Assembly: GCA_016711205.1 (NCBI GenBank)
Contig: JADJTM010000002.1
Location: forward strand, 744,001-808,000
Length of the DNA: 64,000 nucleotides
Direction: 5' to 3'
DNA from: Micropruina sp.
GTDB lineage: Bacteria; Actinomycetota; Actinomycetes; Propionibacteriales; Propionibacteriaceae
The notes below the pieces were generated by a model. That model was not told where the DNA came from. It made no database searches and saw only the letters and a list, made by a program, of their open reading frames with translations. Position 1 is the first letter of the stretch. Each line of letters begins with the position of its first letter. Positions 35,013 through 44,062 of this stretch are shown here, piece after piece. The position numbers and the translations under genes were made by a program.

Positions 35013-36619
35013 CTGACGGCTCCTCGCAGGGCGTGCTGTTGGGTGACGGTGAGGCTGTTGGCGAAGGCTCGGTACGTAGCGTGTTGCCGCGGACCGACCA
35101 GGTCGGCGGGATTGGTGGCGGGGTGGCCGCGGGCGTGGTGTTCCCAGAGCCAGCTGATGGCATAGCGGACGGATTGTGGGCGGGTGCCGGCTCTGCCTTG
35201 CCGCCAGGTGGTGAACCAGCCGGTGGTGGTGGCGAGCTGGCGGACCTGTGCTTCGCGATGTCGGTAGTCGATGAGCGGAAGATCTTCGGCTGTCGCGTGT
35301 AGACGTTGGAGCAGTTCGTCGATGCTGCTGAGCAGTGCGGCGCTGGCTAGAGCGGGGATCCGGTCGCCAACTTCGGTGGGTAGTCCGATGAGGGTTGCCG
35401 CCTGCATCCAGCTGGTGGTGCCGGGCAGGCTGCGGGCCAGGCACAGCGAGGTGAAGGTGCGGCCGGTGTCGATCCGCAGCTGCAGAATGTCGCCGAGGTG
35501 ATGCTGGTAAATCGGTTCGGGAATCTGTTGGGGGATGTGCCGCGCCTCGACGACGAGGGGCTTGTCGTGCTGGAGCCGGTGGGACAGTCTCCGGCGTGGA
35601 TTCTGGGCGGCGTTCAGCAGCGCGAGCAGTGACGGGGTGAGTCGAGTGCGGTCGGTGCACCAGGCGATCGCGCTCTCGCCTGTGCGGGGAACAAGTTCGA
35701 GCCACGGCGCGAAGCGTTCCGCGGCCTGGTGCCGATCGGTTGCGGTGACGACGCTGTGCGCCTCGCCGAGCACCGCTGAACGCAGCTCGACATCTTCGGG
35801 GGGCCGTTTGCCCCACACCTGTCTCGGCATGCTGGCAACGTCGGCGGCCCACGCGGGCAACACAGAGGGGTCTCCAACGTCGGTCTGTTGGGCCAGGTGC
35901 AGCAATAGAACGGTCAGGCTCCGGGTGCTGGCCAGATATTCACCGGCGGTCACGGCTTGGCCGAAGACGGGTGTGGGGAGGCCCCTGAACGCCTGGTCGT
36001 GGGCTTGCTGCCTGGCTATGTCGCCGGTTGGGGCTGGTCGGGTGGGGATGTGGCTGAGGTCGTGCGGGCAGCGGGCGGCTCGTCCGGTGCCGGTCGGGTT
36101 GCCGCAGACTGTTGGTGTGCCGGCAACTCGGAGAGCTGTGGTGTGGTGGTCGCGGAAGGGACGCTGGCAGGTGGGGCAGCGGCCGATCAGGTAGCTGCCG
36201 TGCTCCGTGCAGCAGGTGGCTGTGTGCAGGCGCCAGAGGAGCTTCCAGACGCCGTCGTCGGCGAGGCAGCGGGGGCACAGTTGGCTGCCGCGGCTGCGTA
36301 GCCAGCCACGGTTGGTGATGGTGGCGAACGCGCCCCGCTCGGCCGGGTCGAAGGGTTCCAGCTGCCAGCCGTCGTGCTCAGCCAGACTCGACAGGGTCAT
36401 CGCTGCCAGCTGCATGGGGGCGGTTCCGGTGAGTTCTGCGATCGCCAGCATCGTGGCGGGGTCCGGGTGAAGCGTGAGGTAGCGGACGGGATGGCCGCTG
36501 CTCCGCCGAATCAGGCTGGTCAAGTCGGCGGCGGTCAGGTCGTTGGCCTCGGCGACGTGTTCGAGGTAGGAGTCGAGCGCTTGGCCGGCTGCGGGGCTGA
36601 TGCGGGCGGGCAGGGTCAT
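35009..36619 (-). CDS. tniQ: TniQ-family target-selection protein (second copy)
   Basis: 536 aa. The N-terminal TniQ region begins MTLPARISPAAGQALDSYLE. The zinc-finger part is SQLCPRCLADDGVWKLLWRL, HTATCCTEHGSYLI and GRCPTCQRPF, C-x2-C pairs spaced as in TniQ/TnsD. A long helical C-terminal part (LPLIDYRHREAQVRQLATTT, SVRYAISWLWEHHA) is TnsD-like. TniQ/TnsD proteins pick the insertion site and recruit TnsC. It overlaps the other tniQ by 4 nt. Length suggests a TnsD-like, site-specific DNA-binding version. Confidence 0.85.
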   Translation of the reverse strand: MTLPARISPAAGQALDSYLEHVAEANDLTAADLTSLIRRSSGHPVRYLTLHPDPATMLAIAELTGTAPMQLAAMTLSSLAEHDGWQLEPFDPAERGAFATITNRGWLRSRGSQLCPRCLADDGVWKLLWRLHTATCCTEHGSYLIGRCPTCQRPFRDHHTTALRVAGTPTVCGNPTGTGRAARCPHDLSHIPTRPAPTGDIARQQAHDQAFRGLPTPVFGQAVTAGEYLASTRSLTVLLLHLAQQTDVGDPSVLPAWAADVASMPRQVWGKRPPEDVELRSAVLGEAHSVVTATDRHQAAERFAPWLELVPRTGESAIAWCTDRTRLTPSLLALLNAAQNPRRRLSHRLQHDKPLVVEARHIPQQIPEPIYQHHLGDILQLRIDTGRTFTSLCLARSLPGTTSWMQAATLIGLPTEVGDRIPALASAALLSSIDELLQRLHATAEDLPLIDYRHREAQVRQLATTTGWFTTWRQGRAGTRPQSVRYAISWLWEHHARGHPATNPADLVGPRQHATYRAFANSLTVTQQHALRGAVR

Positions 36620-38070
36620 CGTGCCTGCCTCAGCGGCTGCTGGGTCGTCTTGGGCGTGTCACGGTCGGCGTCGTCGGAGGCGAGGGTGAGCAGTTCGTTG
36701 CCGTACTCGAGCAGGATTAGGCGTTGCTCGCCGTCGAGAACATGTTGGCCGAAGTCGAGGGCTGCCTGGGTGCTGTTGAGTGGCCAGGGGCTGCTGGTGA
36801 GGGTGCTTCGGGTCAGGGTGATCCATAGCCATCCCAGCGCCAACCGTTCGGTACTGATGGTCGGATCGGCTGCTTGCGGTAGCCGCAGCTGCGCCAGGAT
36901 CGGTGTGGGCAGCCGGCGCTGCGCGGTGAGTGCCTGGCGGCGGCGCTGGTAGTCGGTGAGGCCTTCGCGGATCAGTTTCCGGGTGGCTGTGCGGAGCAGG
37001 GTGGCGTGGTCGGGGCGGATGCTGCTGTTGCCTTCCAGGCTGGTGAGGGCCGGGTCTGCCGCATAGGGGACGTGGAGGTATTGGCTGGCCTGGATCGCGT
37101 CGACGCGGGCTAGAAGCATCACCAGTGCGACGGCGTTGAACTCGCGGTAGACCCATTCGTGGTGGTGCGGTAGCGGGTACTCGGTGCCGACGAACAAGGT
37201 GGCCGGCACATGCTGGGCGCCGAGTCCGAACCGGGCCTGCAGTCGGCGGAGTTCATCGCGGAGGTTCTTCAACCGCTTCTTGTCCGGCTCGAGCGGGTGC
37301 CGAAGCCGTGGCGGGGGTGGGACGGTGAACGGCCGCTTGGGCAGCCAGCTGATAGGGACGTCAGGGTTTGCGCCGATCCGGACCCATCCGTCTTCTATCA
37401 GCCGGGCCAGTTGGGTCGGGGCCAGGGGTGCAGTGGCGGCCAGGAGGGTGACGGCCACGAGCGGGTCGGGTGCGGTGTGTTCGGCCCACAGTCTTGCCGC
37501 GGACGGGTCGATGGCTGGTACCGGCACGTGCCTGGGTGGCCATCCTTCGTCGAGGGATTGGGCGATCAGGGTGGTGGTGCGGCGCACCCTGCGAAGTCGG
37601 TCCGCGTGGTTCCGGTTGGTCCATGCCGTTGTGGTCAGGTCCATCAGCTGCGTGACCATGTCCAGCACGGAGGGGTGGACGTCAATGTCGCGGGGATGAC
37701 TGTAATCGGCCTGGACGAGGTAGCAGGAACAGCAGCGGCAGATGGGGTGGAGGGCGAGCTGCCACTCCACGCGTCGGGGTGCTGAGGTGGTGGATGTGCA
37801 ACGGGGGCAGATCCATTGATGTCTATCGGCTCGCCAGGTCGGCGTTCTCTGTCGGGCTCGTCCGACGACGCTGCGGTGGTAGCCGGCCCAGGTCATGGCG
37901 TTGAGCTCTGCGACGCTTCGGTCAAGGAGCCTGGCGAGGTGCTGGATGGGCAGGTTCGGGGGGAGCAGCAGCCGGACTGGCAGTGAGTTTGCGTCCGCGA
38001 TGCGGTCGAGCCAGGACTCGAGCGATTCCCCGGGGGACCGGTCGACGTGCGCGGGAAGGTAGTCGATCAT
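36616..38070 (-). CDS. tniQ: TniQ-family target-selection protein (first copy)
   Basis: 484 aa. The TniQ start is YLPAHVDRSPGESLESWLDR and IADANSLPVRLL. The zinc-binding section is WICPRCTSTTSAPRRVEWQL, then HPICRCCSCYLVQADY. The C-terminal half is a distinct helical domain (LRTATRKLIREGLTDYQRRR). Its sequence differs clearly from the neighbouring tniQ, so the two probably recognise different targets. It overlaps tnsC by ATGA. Confidence 0.85.
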   Translation of the reverse strand: MIDYLPAHVDRSPGESLESWLDRIADANSLPVRLLLPPNLPIQHLARLLDRSVAELNAMTWAGYHRSVVGRARQRTPTWRADRHQWICPRCTSTTSAPRRVEWQLALHPICRCCSCYLVQADYSHPRDIDVHPSVLDMVTQLMDLTTTAWTNRNHADRLRRVRRTTTLIAQSLDEGWPPRHVPVPAIDPSAARLWAEHTAPDPLVAVTLLAATAPLAPTQLARLIEDGWVRIGANPDVPISWLPKRPFTVPPPPRLRHPLEPDKKRLKNLRDELRRLQARFGLGAQHVPATLFVGTEYPLPHHHEWVYREFNAVALVMLLARVDAIQASQYLHVPYAADPALTSLEGNSSIRPDHATLLRTATRKLIREGLTDYQRRRQALTAQRRLPTPILAQLRLPQAADPTISTERLALGWLWITLTRSTLTSSPWPLNSTQAALDFGQHVLDGEQRLILLEYGNELLTLASDDADRDTPKTTQQPLRQAR

Positions 38071-39125
38071 GACACCGACCTGGCTTTCGTCGGCGTGAGG
38101 CTGAGCTTGGTTGCGCGAAGGAGCGCTTCGGCTCGGCTGGCTCGTTCGCTCAGCGGAATCTGGTCGAATACGTCGCGATCCATCGGTGTGCCGTTGGTGA
38201 CGGCGTGCCGGAAGCCTTCCTTGAGGAGTTGCTGGACGTCTTGCATGTGACCCTGGGTGCGCGCGTACAGATAGGCGGGCAGGACGCGTGAGAGGAACCC
38301 GGACTGCTGGCCGGGCAGGTACGGCAGGCTCAGGTCTTCGACCCCGCGCAGGAATCCTTGCCAGGCCCGTTTGCCCTCATTGGTGGTGATCTCGAATGGA
38401 TCGAGGTGGTAGGTCTTGAGTCGGCTGTCGATCTGCGGGTGGTGCAGCAGCGTGCGGTTGGTCATGTCGCTGCCGACCAGGCACAGGGTGCCGCCGCGTT
38501 CGCCGACGTTGGTGTTGAGGGTGTGCAGGGCGTCGATGATGTCGCGGGAGGCCTGTTGGGTTTCGCGGAGCTTGTGGACGTCGTCGAGGATCATCAGTCT
38601 CACGTCGAACCTGTCCAGGGCACGGAACACGCGGGATGCGAGCACGCCGCCGGTGCCGTGGATCGGGAACCGGAGGAAGTCGAGGATCGAGCCGTAAAGC
38701 ACCTTGAGACTGGCGTGGGCTTGCAGTTGAACCCACATGATCGGGACCCGGTCATGGACGACTCCGGGAACCGGCGCCCAAGTGGGTACCTCACCCGCTA
38801 GGGGCTTCGAGACGTAACTCGGGTATAACCGGCGGGACAAGGCGAAGATCATGCTGGTCTTGCCCACGCCGTAGGGGCCGTCGATGCCGAGGATCTCCTT
38901 GGCTCCGAGCAAACCTTGCCGGTTGACTTCGATGCGGCCTGCTAGGGCTTCGACCACCACATCGACCATGGGGCTTGGAAACCATTGCGACAAGAACCAC
39001 GGGACGACCGACTCAACGTCGTTGTCGGCGTCGGTGACGGGATGAAGCCCTTCGGATCCGCGGTTGGGTTGGGGTCGGGTTCCTGGCTGCTGAGTCAGCA
39101 GGTTGTGCCAGGTGAGGGCGTCCAT
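38067..39125 (-). CDS. tnsC: TnsC/TniB-type AAA+ transposition ATPase
   Basis: 352 aa. Walker A GIDGPYGVGKTS, Walker B VRLMILDDVHKL, and the sensor-region segment GGTLCLVGSDMTNRTLLHHP. TnsC polymerises on DNA with ATP and links the TniQ target complex to the transposase. ATG 39125 overlaps the tnsB stop (TGATG). About the length of TniB-type proteins, shorter than Tn7 TnsC (555 aa). Confidence 0.85.
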   Translation of the reverse strand: MDALTWHNLLTQQPGTRPQPNRGSEGLHPVTDADNDVESVVPWFLSQWFPSPMVDVVVEALAGRIEVNRQGLLGAKEILGIDGPYGVGKTSMIFALSRRLYPSYVSKPLAGEVPTWAPVPGVVHDRVPIMWVQLQAHASLKVLYGSILDFLRFPIHGTGGVLASRVFRALDRFDVRLMILDDVHKLRETQQASRDIIDALHTLNTNVGERGGTLCLVGSDMTNRTLLHHPQIDSRLKTYHLDPFEITTNEGKRAWQGFLRGVEDLSLPYLPGQQSGFLSRVLPAYLYARTQGHMQDVQQLLKEGFRHAVTNGTPMDRDVFDQIPLSERASRAEALLRATKLSLTPTKARSVS

Positions 39126-41239
39126 CAACGGTCCTCGAGGTCCGGCCAGGTCTCGTCCATCCAGGCGTCGGCCTTGGCGAGCGGCGGTTGTCGGGGGTTG
39201 CTGGGTCGTCGAGCTGCGCGGTTCAACCGCTTCCACGCATCCACTGTCTCGGCGTGGTCGCGTTGGGCAGTCTCGTAGCGAAGTCGTTCGGCAGTCATTA
39301 CTGCGTTCCATTCGGCCGCTGGTGGGGCCTGATGGAGGCTGCCGAGTTCGTCGATGAGTTGTTGGGTAGACAGCGTGCGGCGCAGCGCCGGGTTGTCGGT
39401 GCGTTTGGCCAAGGTGGCGATGGCGCGCTCTCTGATGCGATCGGTGAGCGGAGCCATAAGAAGGTGTTGATGGCGGGCCGGTATCTCGTGGATCCGGTTG
39501 TCGCTGGGCGAGCGGAACCATAGTCGGGTGGCGTCGCGGGGATCGTAGATGAAGGGCGCGGCGGAATCCTCCGGGCGGAATGTGCCGCGGCGGACATGCC
39601 GGTGGTCATCGAGGGCTGCCGAGTCGTAGGAGAGGCCGCGGTGTTCCACGCCGGCGTGGCGGATGGTCAGCCATCGAATGGGGAGGAAGTCGTAGATCAG
39701 GTCGGGGTGTTGCGGGACGGTGATGTCGCCGCACGCTTCCATTGCGAAGTCGAAGTACTCAAGGGGGCTGAGGCGTTGGCCTTCCAGTCCGGGGACGAGG
39801 AGTCCTCGATGCTGGCTGCGGTGGTAGTCGAGTGCGACGAAGCGGCGCAGGTGCGTTTCCAGTTCGCGGGCGGTCATGAGGGGCTTATCGGCGGTGATGA
39901 CCTTTCGGCCTCGTTCGGTGGTGTTGCGACCCTTGTATCCGTCGATCTGCTGCAGGGCGCGCTGGATGGTCTCCCAGAACCGCTCGATGTGGGCGTTGTC
40001 GGTGCTGGCGCCGACGCGCGAGGGCCACAGGCTGATTCCGTAGTCCGCTAGCAACGCTTTGAAGTAGGTGCTCATGAACGCGGCCCCGTGGTCGGTGCGG
40101 ATGGAGCAAGGCAGCAGGCCGGGAATCCGGTGGATGCCCTGCAAGGTCGTCGGGTCGTGCGACTGATCGGTACGGGGCAGGAATAGTGGTGATTCCAACG
40201 ATCGCGGCACTCCCGCCCAGCGCCAGTCATCCAGGGTGGTGCCTTCGACCTGCAAGGAGAAGGGACGCATCGTGTCGTAGAGGCACAGTCCCGCCTCGAT
40301 ACTGTTCGTGGAACGCGGAGTTACCCGCAGTGCCAGCACCACGCGAGTCGACATCGAGATGATCGCGGTGATCTCCACCGAGTAGCTGGTCTGACGCAAC
40401 TGGTCGTAGACCAAATTGTCGGCCCGGGTGGAATCCATTGACACATGCGCCGGGTGCACCACAGGGCTTGGCTGGTGCGCGGAGCGTTGCCGTACTTTGG
40501 CCGACCGATGTGCCCGTGGTCGGGATCCGCACGCCGCGTAGCGCCAGGACAGGTACTCGTTGCTGAGTCGCTCCGGCACGATATCGCGGGCAACATTCTG
40601 GTCCTTCATGGTCAACCAGACGCGCCTTCGCAGTTCCTCCAGATTGACGGCGCTGATGGTGCCATCGAACGGACTGACCACCTGTTCGACGATCGCACGA
40701 AAGCGAGGGTCGAGGTCGTCGAAGTCTTTGCGATCCCTGGTGTGCCTGCCGTCCACGAGTCCGCGTAACCCAGCCTCGGTGTAGGAACGGATCCAGCGTT
40801 GAATGGTCCGAGCGGTCGGCCGCATGGTTGGTGAAAGGTTCTCGTGGCGCAGCCGATCGCTCATCACATGGGCTTGGTGTCGCTGCGACTCGTTGAACGC
40901 GGGACCGAACGGTTTGAACGGCTCACCGGGAAGGGTCTCGCAGGCCCAACCGTGGCGAAAGCCGGTGAGTATCTCTAGGACGATCTCCAGCTTGGACAGG
41001 GCCGCGTTCTGAGTCGTCGAGTCGAGGGAGGCCCACCACGTGCTCATGGCTTGGTGCACTGCTTGAACCCCAGTTACGCCCGAGACTTCGCGGGCGCTCA
41101 GGTCGGGGTAGCCAATGAGAAGGGTGCCTGCTGGACCGACGAGTTCGACGCCTGTTCTAGTGAGAGAGGTGACCTTGGCCAAGCCGAGGTGAGTCAGCAC
41201 CTGGTCCCCTGGCTGAATGGTGGCGACGCTTCGATGCAT
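39125..41239 (-). CDS. tnsB: TnsB/TniA-type DDE transposase
   Basis: About 704 aa. An N-terminal helix-turn-helix region (TMRPTARTIQRWIRSYTEAG then LRGLVDGRH) precedes the rve catalytic core: Asp in HVSMDSTRADNL, Asp in SIRTDHGAAFMSTYF, Glu in TDNAHIERFWETIQ. A Mu-transposase-type beta-barrel C-terminal part follows (LTIRHAGVEHRGLSYDS). It cuts and joins the 3' ends of the element. The ATG overlapping the tnsA stop (TGATG) is preferred over TTG 41251. Confidence 0.9.
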   Translation of the reverse strand: MHRSVATIQPGDQVLTHLGLAKVTSLTRTGVELVGPAGTLLIGYPDLSAREVSGVTGVQAVHQAMSTWWASLDSTTQNAALSKLEIVLEILTGFRHGWACETLPGEPFKPFGPAFNESQRHQAHVMSDRLRHENLSPTMRPTARTIQRWIRSYTEAGLRGLVDGRHTRDRKDFDDLDPRFRAIVEQVVSPFDGTISAVNLEELRRRVWLTMKDQNVARDIVPERLSNEYLSWRYAACGSRPRAHRSAKVRQRSAHQPSPVVHPAHVSMDSTRADNLVYDQLRQTSYSVEITAIISMSTRVVLALRVTPRSTNSIEAGLCLYDTMRPFSLQVEGTTLDDWRWAGVPRSLESPLFLPRTDQSHDPTTLQGIHRIPGLLPCSIRTDHGAAFMSTYFKALLADYGISLWPSRVGASTDNAHIERFWETIQRALQQIDGYKGRNTTERGRKVITADKPLMTARELETHLRRFVALDYHRSQHRGLLVPGLEGQRLSPLEYFDFAMEACGDITVPQHPDLIYDFLPIRWLTIRHAGVEHRGLSYDSAALDDHRHVRRGTFRPEDSAAPFIYDPRDATRLWFRSPSDNRIHEIPARHQHLLMAPLTDRIRERAIATLAKRTDNPALRRTLSTQQLIDELGSLHQAPPAAEWNAVMTAERLRYETAQRDHAETVDAWKRLNRAARRPSNPRQPPLAKADAWMDETWPDLEDR

Positions 41240-41982
41240 CAATCGACCCAATGCAGTCGAGTGCGAGAGGTGATCGGCTGGTCCAGATCACATTCCAACC
41301 GATGAGCCCAGAGCAGGTGGTACATGGCGGCGATCAACTGGCCATACCCAGAGTCTTTGGCCGCAACATGACCGACAGTCGCGATGCTTCCGTCCTGGAG
41401 TCCGGCGCGGATGACGTCGGCGTATGCCTCGATGCACACCGCCGGTCGGCGATACGCCGCGAGCCACATGGTGTTCACCCGGCGAACCGGGGGGTGTCCG
41501 GCGAAGAGCCGGTACTCCCATCCCACCCTCTGGCACGCCTGCGCGGTCCATGTGGCCATCTGGGCGAAGCGTTCGTCTTGGCGGGCGACCGGGCGGACAT
41601 CCCAAACGGTTATACCCGCGTCATGCATCACCAACAGGTCGGGTGTGTGGCGACGGAGCTTCCCGCCATCCGGCCGAAGGTGCAGCTCGGCCGGCTGTGT
41701 GACCATCCACCTGATCGAAGGGTCGCCGTCCAGTTCCTCGACCAACTCGCGTTCCAAACCTGACTCGACCACCAGGTGACCCTTGACGACATGGGAGTAC
41801 ACGAGGGTCGGCGTGTTCTTGGCCATGGCTCTGGCTCGCGGGATACGACGCGGCCCGAGGGATCTCACGGGCGGGGTCCCGTTCGTCCAGTCCCACCTGA
41901 CGATCGTTCCGTCTATCCGAAAGACCCAATCCACGCGGGAGCAGCCTGTTTCAGGCCGCGCAGCATCGGTATCGTGGGGCAC
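41239..41982 (-). CDS. tnsA: TnsA-like endonuclease of a Tn7-like element
   Basis: 247 aa. The restriction-like TnsA core is visible: Glu in VVESGLERELVEELDGDP, TQPAELHLR, Asp in RRHTPDLLV, and ITVWDVRPVARQDERFAQM where Tn7 TnsA has a Q-x-K. The catalytic Lys position is taken by D-V-R here, so chemistry may differ. The C-terminal half (VCIEAYADVIRAGLQDGSIA, YGQLIAAMYHLLW) resembles the TnsC-binding domain. With TnsB it allows cut-and-paste transposition. GTG 41982 starts the operon. Confidence 0.75.
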   Translation of the reverse strand: MPHDTDAARPETGCSRVDWVFRIDGTIVRWDWTNGTPPVRSLGPRRIPRARAMAKNTPTLVYSHVVKGHLVVESGLERELVEELDGDPSIRWMVTQPAELHLRPDGGKLRRHTPDLLVMHDAGITVWDVRPVARQDERFAQMATWTAQACQRVGWEYRLFAGHPPVRRVNTMWLAAYRRPAVCIEAYADVIRAGLQDGSIATVGHVAAKDSGYGQLIAAMYHLLWAHRLECDLDQPITSRTRLHWVD

Positions 41983-42412
41983 GAGGTACTCATCCTTTCT
42001 GGACTAACAAGCCAAGGAAGAGCCCTCATCGGCGCGGTCCGCTGCAACGGGCCGCGCCACCTTGCGTAATAGGCGAAGTGGCGTGTCGGCGAAGACGAGC
42101 TCTCGCTCGGAGCCTAGTCTCGCCCCAACTGGAACAGCAAGAGTCAGTGTCAAGACGACGGATATAGACATAGCGGAACCTGACTTTGCATGAACAGTTG
42201 AGTCAGTGCCACATGTGCTGTGGAGCACAGACGCCGGAGGTCGACGTTTCAGCACACTGACTGACGGCCCTGCGCGTCGACGCTTGTCGGGTCCATCGCA
42301 TCCGCTGTCTTCACATGTCGACCAACTGGCCTAAACTGTCATCGTGTCGGATACAGTCGGGGCATCCACCCAGCGGGCCCGACCAACCCGCTCCCCTCCG
42401 CCAAGGGGACCG
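41983..42412. other. Gene-free region upstream of tnsA with short repeats; candidate element end
   Basis: No gene is supported. Two direct copies of a 20-21-nt motif (GAACAGCAAGAGTCAGTGTC at 42132-42151 and GAACAGTTGAGTCAGTGCCA at 42192-42211) lie 60 nt apart. A related inverted copy (CAGCACACTGACTGA) is at 42250-42264. Tn7-like elements carry repeated transposase sites of about this size outside tnsA, but operators of the divergent genes are equally possible. The region also supplies the promoters for tnsA and the zinc-finger gene. Confidence 0.4.
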
Positions 42413-42763
42413 ATGAAGCCACGCCTCGACACCGCACTTTCCGCACTGCACCCTGACAAGACGATCAATGACGTCTTGGCTGTGCTTTCTGACTATCCAC
42501 GACCCGACACCCAACCGTGCCTTCGGCACACGTGCGATCAACCAGCCATTTGGCCCGAACGCGGCGGCCAGCCTCAAGGCTTCTGTACCGATGGGTGCCG
42601 GCGCCGGTACGTACGCGAGCGCGAACAGCTCCTCACCCAAGAAGCTGAACTCGTCGACTGCCTCAAACTGCCCGGCTCCGTCCGCAAGCGACGCACAATT
42701 GAGTTGGCGTTGGTCGCGGTGCGCTGGCAGCTTCAGCGCTACCCGAATCAGGAACGTAGCTAG
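42413..42763 (+). CDS. Small Zn-ribbon-like protein
   Basis: 116 aa from ATG 42413; GTG 42344 would add 23 residues. The only motif is a Cys cluster C-x4-C and C-x3-C in CLRHTCDQPAIWPERGG and FCTDGCRRRY, which fits a zinc ribbon like those of short actinobacterial proteins with unknown role. It is divergent from tnsA and convergent with the CBASS-like operon, overlapping its last gene by 4 nt. It could be cargo or a regulator. Confidence 0.5.
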   Translation: MKPRLDTALSALHPDKTINDVLAVLSDYPRPDTQPCLRHTCDQPAIWPERGGQPQGFCTDGCRRRYVREREQLLTQEAELVDCLKLPGSVRKRRTIELALVAVRWQLQRYPNQERS

Positions 42764-43599
42764 CAGGTCTTGTCGTTTGTCTGGACGTGACCTGGGTCCA
42801 TGTCGGGGTGGGCATCGGGATCGGCGGCGTCCAGCGCCCTTTCGTACACCGTGAGATCGACGGCCAAGGCCGTACCGGAGGCTTGAAGACGTCGGAACAG
42901 GTGCATAACGAAGTAGATGAGTTGCGTTCCGGGCTTGCTGAAGCTAAGTCCGGGTTTGAGCATCCTGTTTGCGCCCTCGGGCACGTTGTCGAATGCTGCG
43001 TCCGTCAGTGCGATGCCAATGTCGAGGTGCCGATTGCCTGTGAGAGCCTCGATGTTGCCGCGGCCCGTTTCGCCGGTCAGACCCCCGCTCCACGCGGAGT
43101 TGAGTGCCAATATGCCGCCGATAATGGGGCGCTCGCCCGGTTGTGCTCCTTCATGCACGCCGCGAAAGTCGACGATCCGCTCCGACGTGCGGGTCAACTG
43201 GCGAACACTCTCCACCTTGGTCGCCGCGTAGGCCAGATGTGCCTTTGTGATCTTCTGCTTGACCTCGAACGCGGCGTACACACTCTCGATCGGGACGAAG
43301 AGCTTGCCGGCGATTTCGAACCACAGAGGGCTGTACTGCTGGTCGTACACGGCCATGTCGATTTGTTGACTCTGTCCTCCGACGGCGTCAAGTGCAAAGA
43401 TCGGCCCAATCGCATACCTCCTTGGTAGGAAGGAGCTGAGCATGCGTTGCCAGTTGGCCTCGCTGCCGTCTCCGATGGTCGTCGGGTGGGTGGTGAACTT
43501 GAGCGGGATCTCAAGCTCGCGGGACAGGGCGACTTGTCGCTGGAGGAAGGCCTCACCGAGGTTGAAGTTTTCGGCCTTGTCATCGTTGGCCACGATCAT
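42760..43599 (-). CDS. DUF6602-like protein, candidate CBASS effector
   Basis: 279 aa. The pattern THPTTIGDGSEANWQRMLSS, FLPRRYAIGPIF, SQQIDMAVYDQQYSP and PIESVYAAFEVKQKITKAHL matches the DUF6602 family. E-x-x-W, then Q-I-D and E-V-K, is a restriction-endonuclease-like arrangement. In CBASS operons the gene that is neither nucleotidyltransferase nor Cap2/Cap3 is normally the effector, so this is best read as a nuclease-type effector activated by a cyclic nucleotide. The start lies 20 nt inside the JAB gene. Confidence 0.6.
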   Translation of the reverse strand: MIVANDDKAENFNLGEAFLQRQVALSRELEIPLKFTTHPTTIGDGSEANWQRMLSSFLPRRYAIGPIFALDAVGGQSQQIDMAVYDQQYSPLWFEIAGKLFVPIESVYAAFEVKQKITKAHLAYAATKVESVRQLTRTSERIVDFRGVHEGAQPGERPIIGGILALNSAWSGGLTGETGRGNIEALTGNRHLDIGIALTDAAFDNVPEGANRMLKPGLSFSKPGTQLIYFVMHLFRRLQASGTALAVDLTVYERALDAADPDAHPDMDPGHVQTNDKTC

Positions 43600-44062
43600 C
43601 CCCGCCTCTTGTGATGGTCTCTTGCTCGACGAGTCGGTAACGACCGCCTCGTCTCCCCGCCCAGGTCAAATGCAGCCCCGTCGAGCGCCCGTCGGTTGCA
43701 GCCACAACGAAGGCGAGTGGGTTGGCGTGAGCTCGCGACGTCTTCCGAAACGTGCACCTGTCTATGAAAGACGGACCCACGGCGGCCGGGTGTGAATGCC
43801 ACGAGCCGACGTAGCCCATGCGCGCGTCCGTGGCGCTCGACAAATAGTCAGCGAGGGCCGAGTTGAGATCAGCAATTCCTAGGTCGTACCGTGCGCGGAG
43901 GGGCTTGCCAGAACTGATCTCGATGAAGTCCATGACGATGACCGCAGCGCCTTCTCGCCACCCGACAAGGGCCCCACCAGTCTCGTGCGGGAGCGCCTCC
44001 AGTGTGCGGCCAACGATGGCACGGATTACGTTCTCTACGATGTGGATCGATGGAGGGCTCAC
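43580..44062 (-). CDS. cap3: JAB/MPN-type isopeptidase (CBASS Cap3-like)
   Basis: 160 aa. JAMM metalloprotease residues are E27 (PHETGGALVG), H89 and H91 (SWHSHPAAV), S98 and D101 (GPSFID). The H-to-S spacing is a little shorter than canonical. Cap3 removes the conjugate that Cap2 attaches to the CD-NTase. GTG start overlaps the cap2 stop (GTGA). Confidence 0.85.
   Translation of the reverse strand: MSPPSIHIVENVIRAIVGRTLEALPHETGGALVGWREGAAVIVMDFIEISSGKPLRARYDLGIADLNSALADYLSSATDARMGYVGSWHSHPAAVGPSFIDRCTFRKTSRAHANPLAFVVAATDGRSTGLHLTWAGRRGGRYRLVEQETITRGGDDRGQR

Noticed and set aside
35009..41982. CRISPR-associated transposon (CAST)
   Set aside because: TnsA/B/C and TniQ are present, but no cas gene, Cas12k or CRISPR repeats are found in the window. 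Target choice more likely uses the two TniQ proteins.
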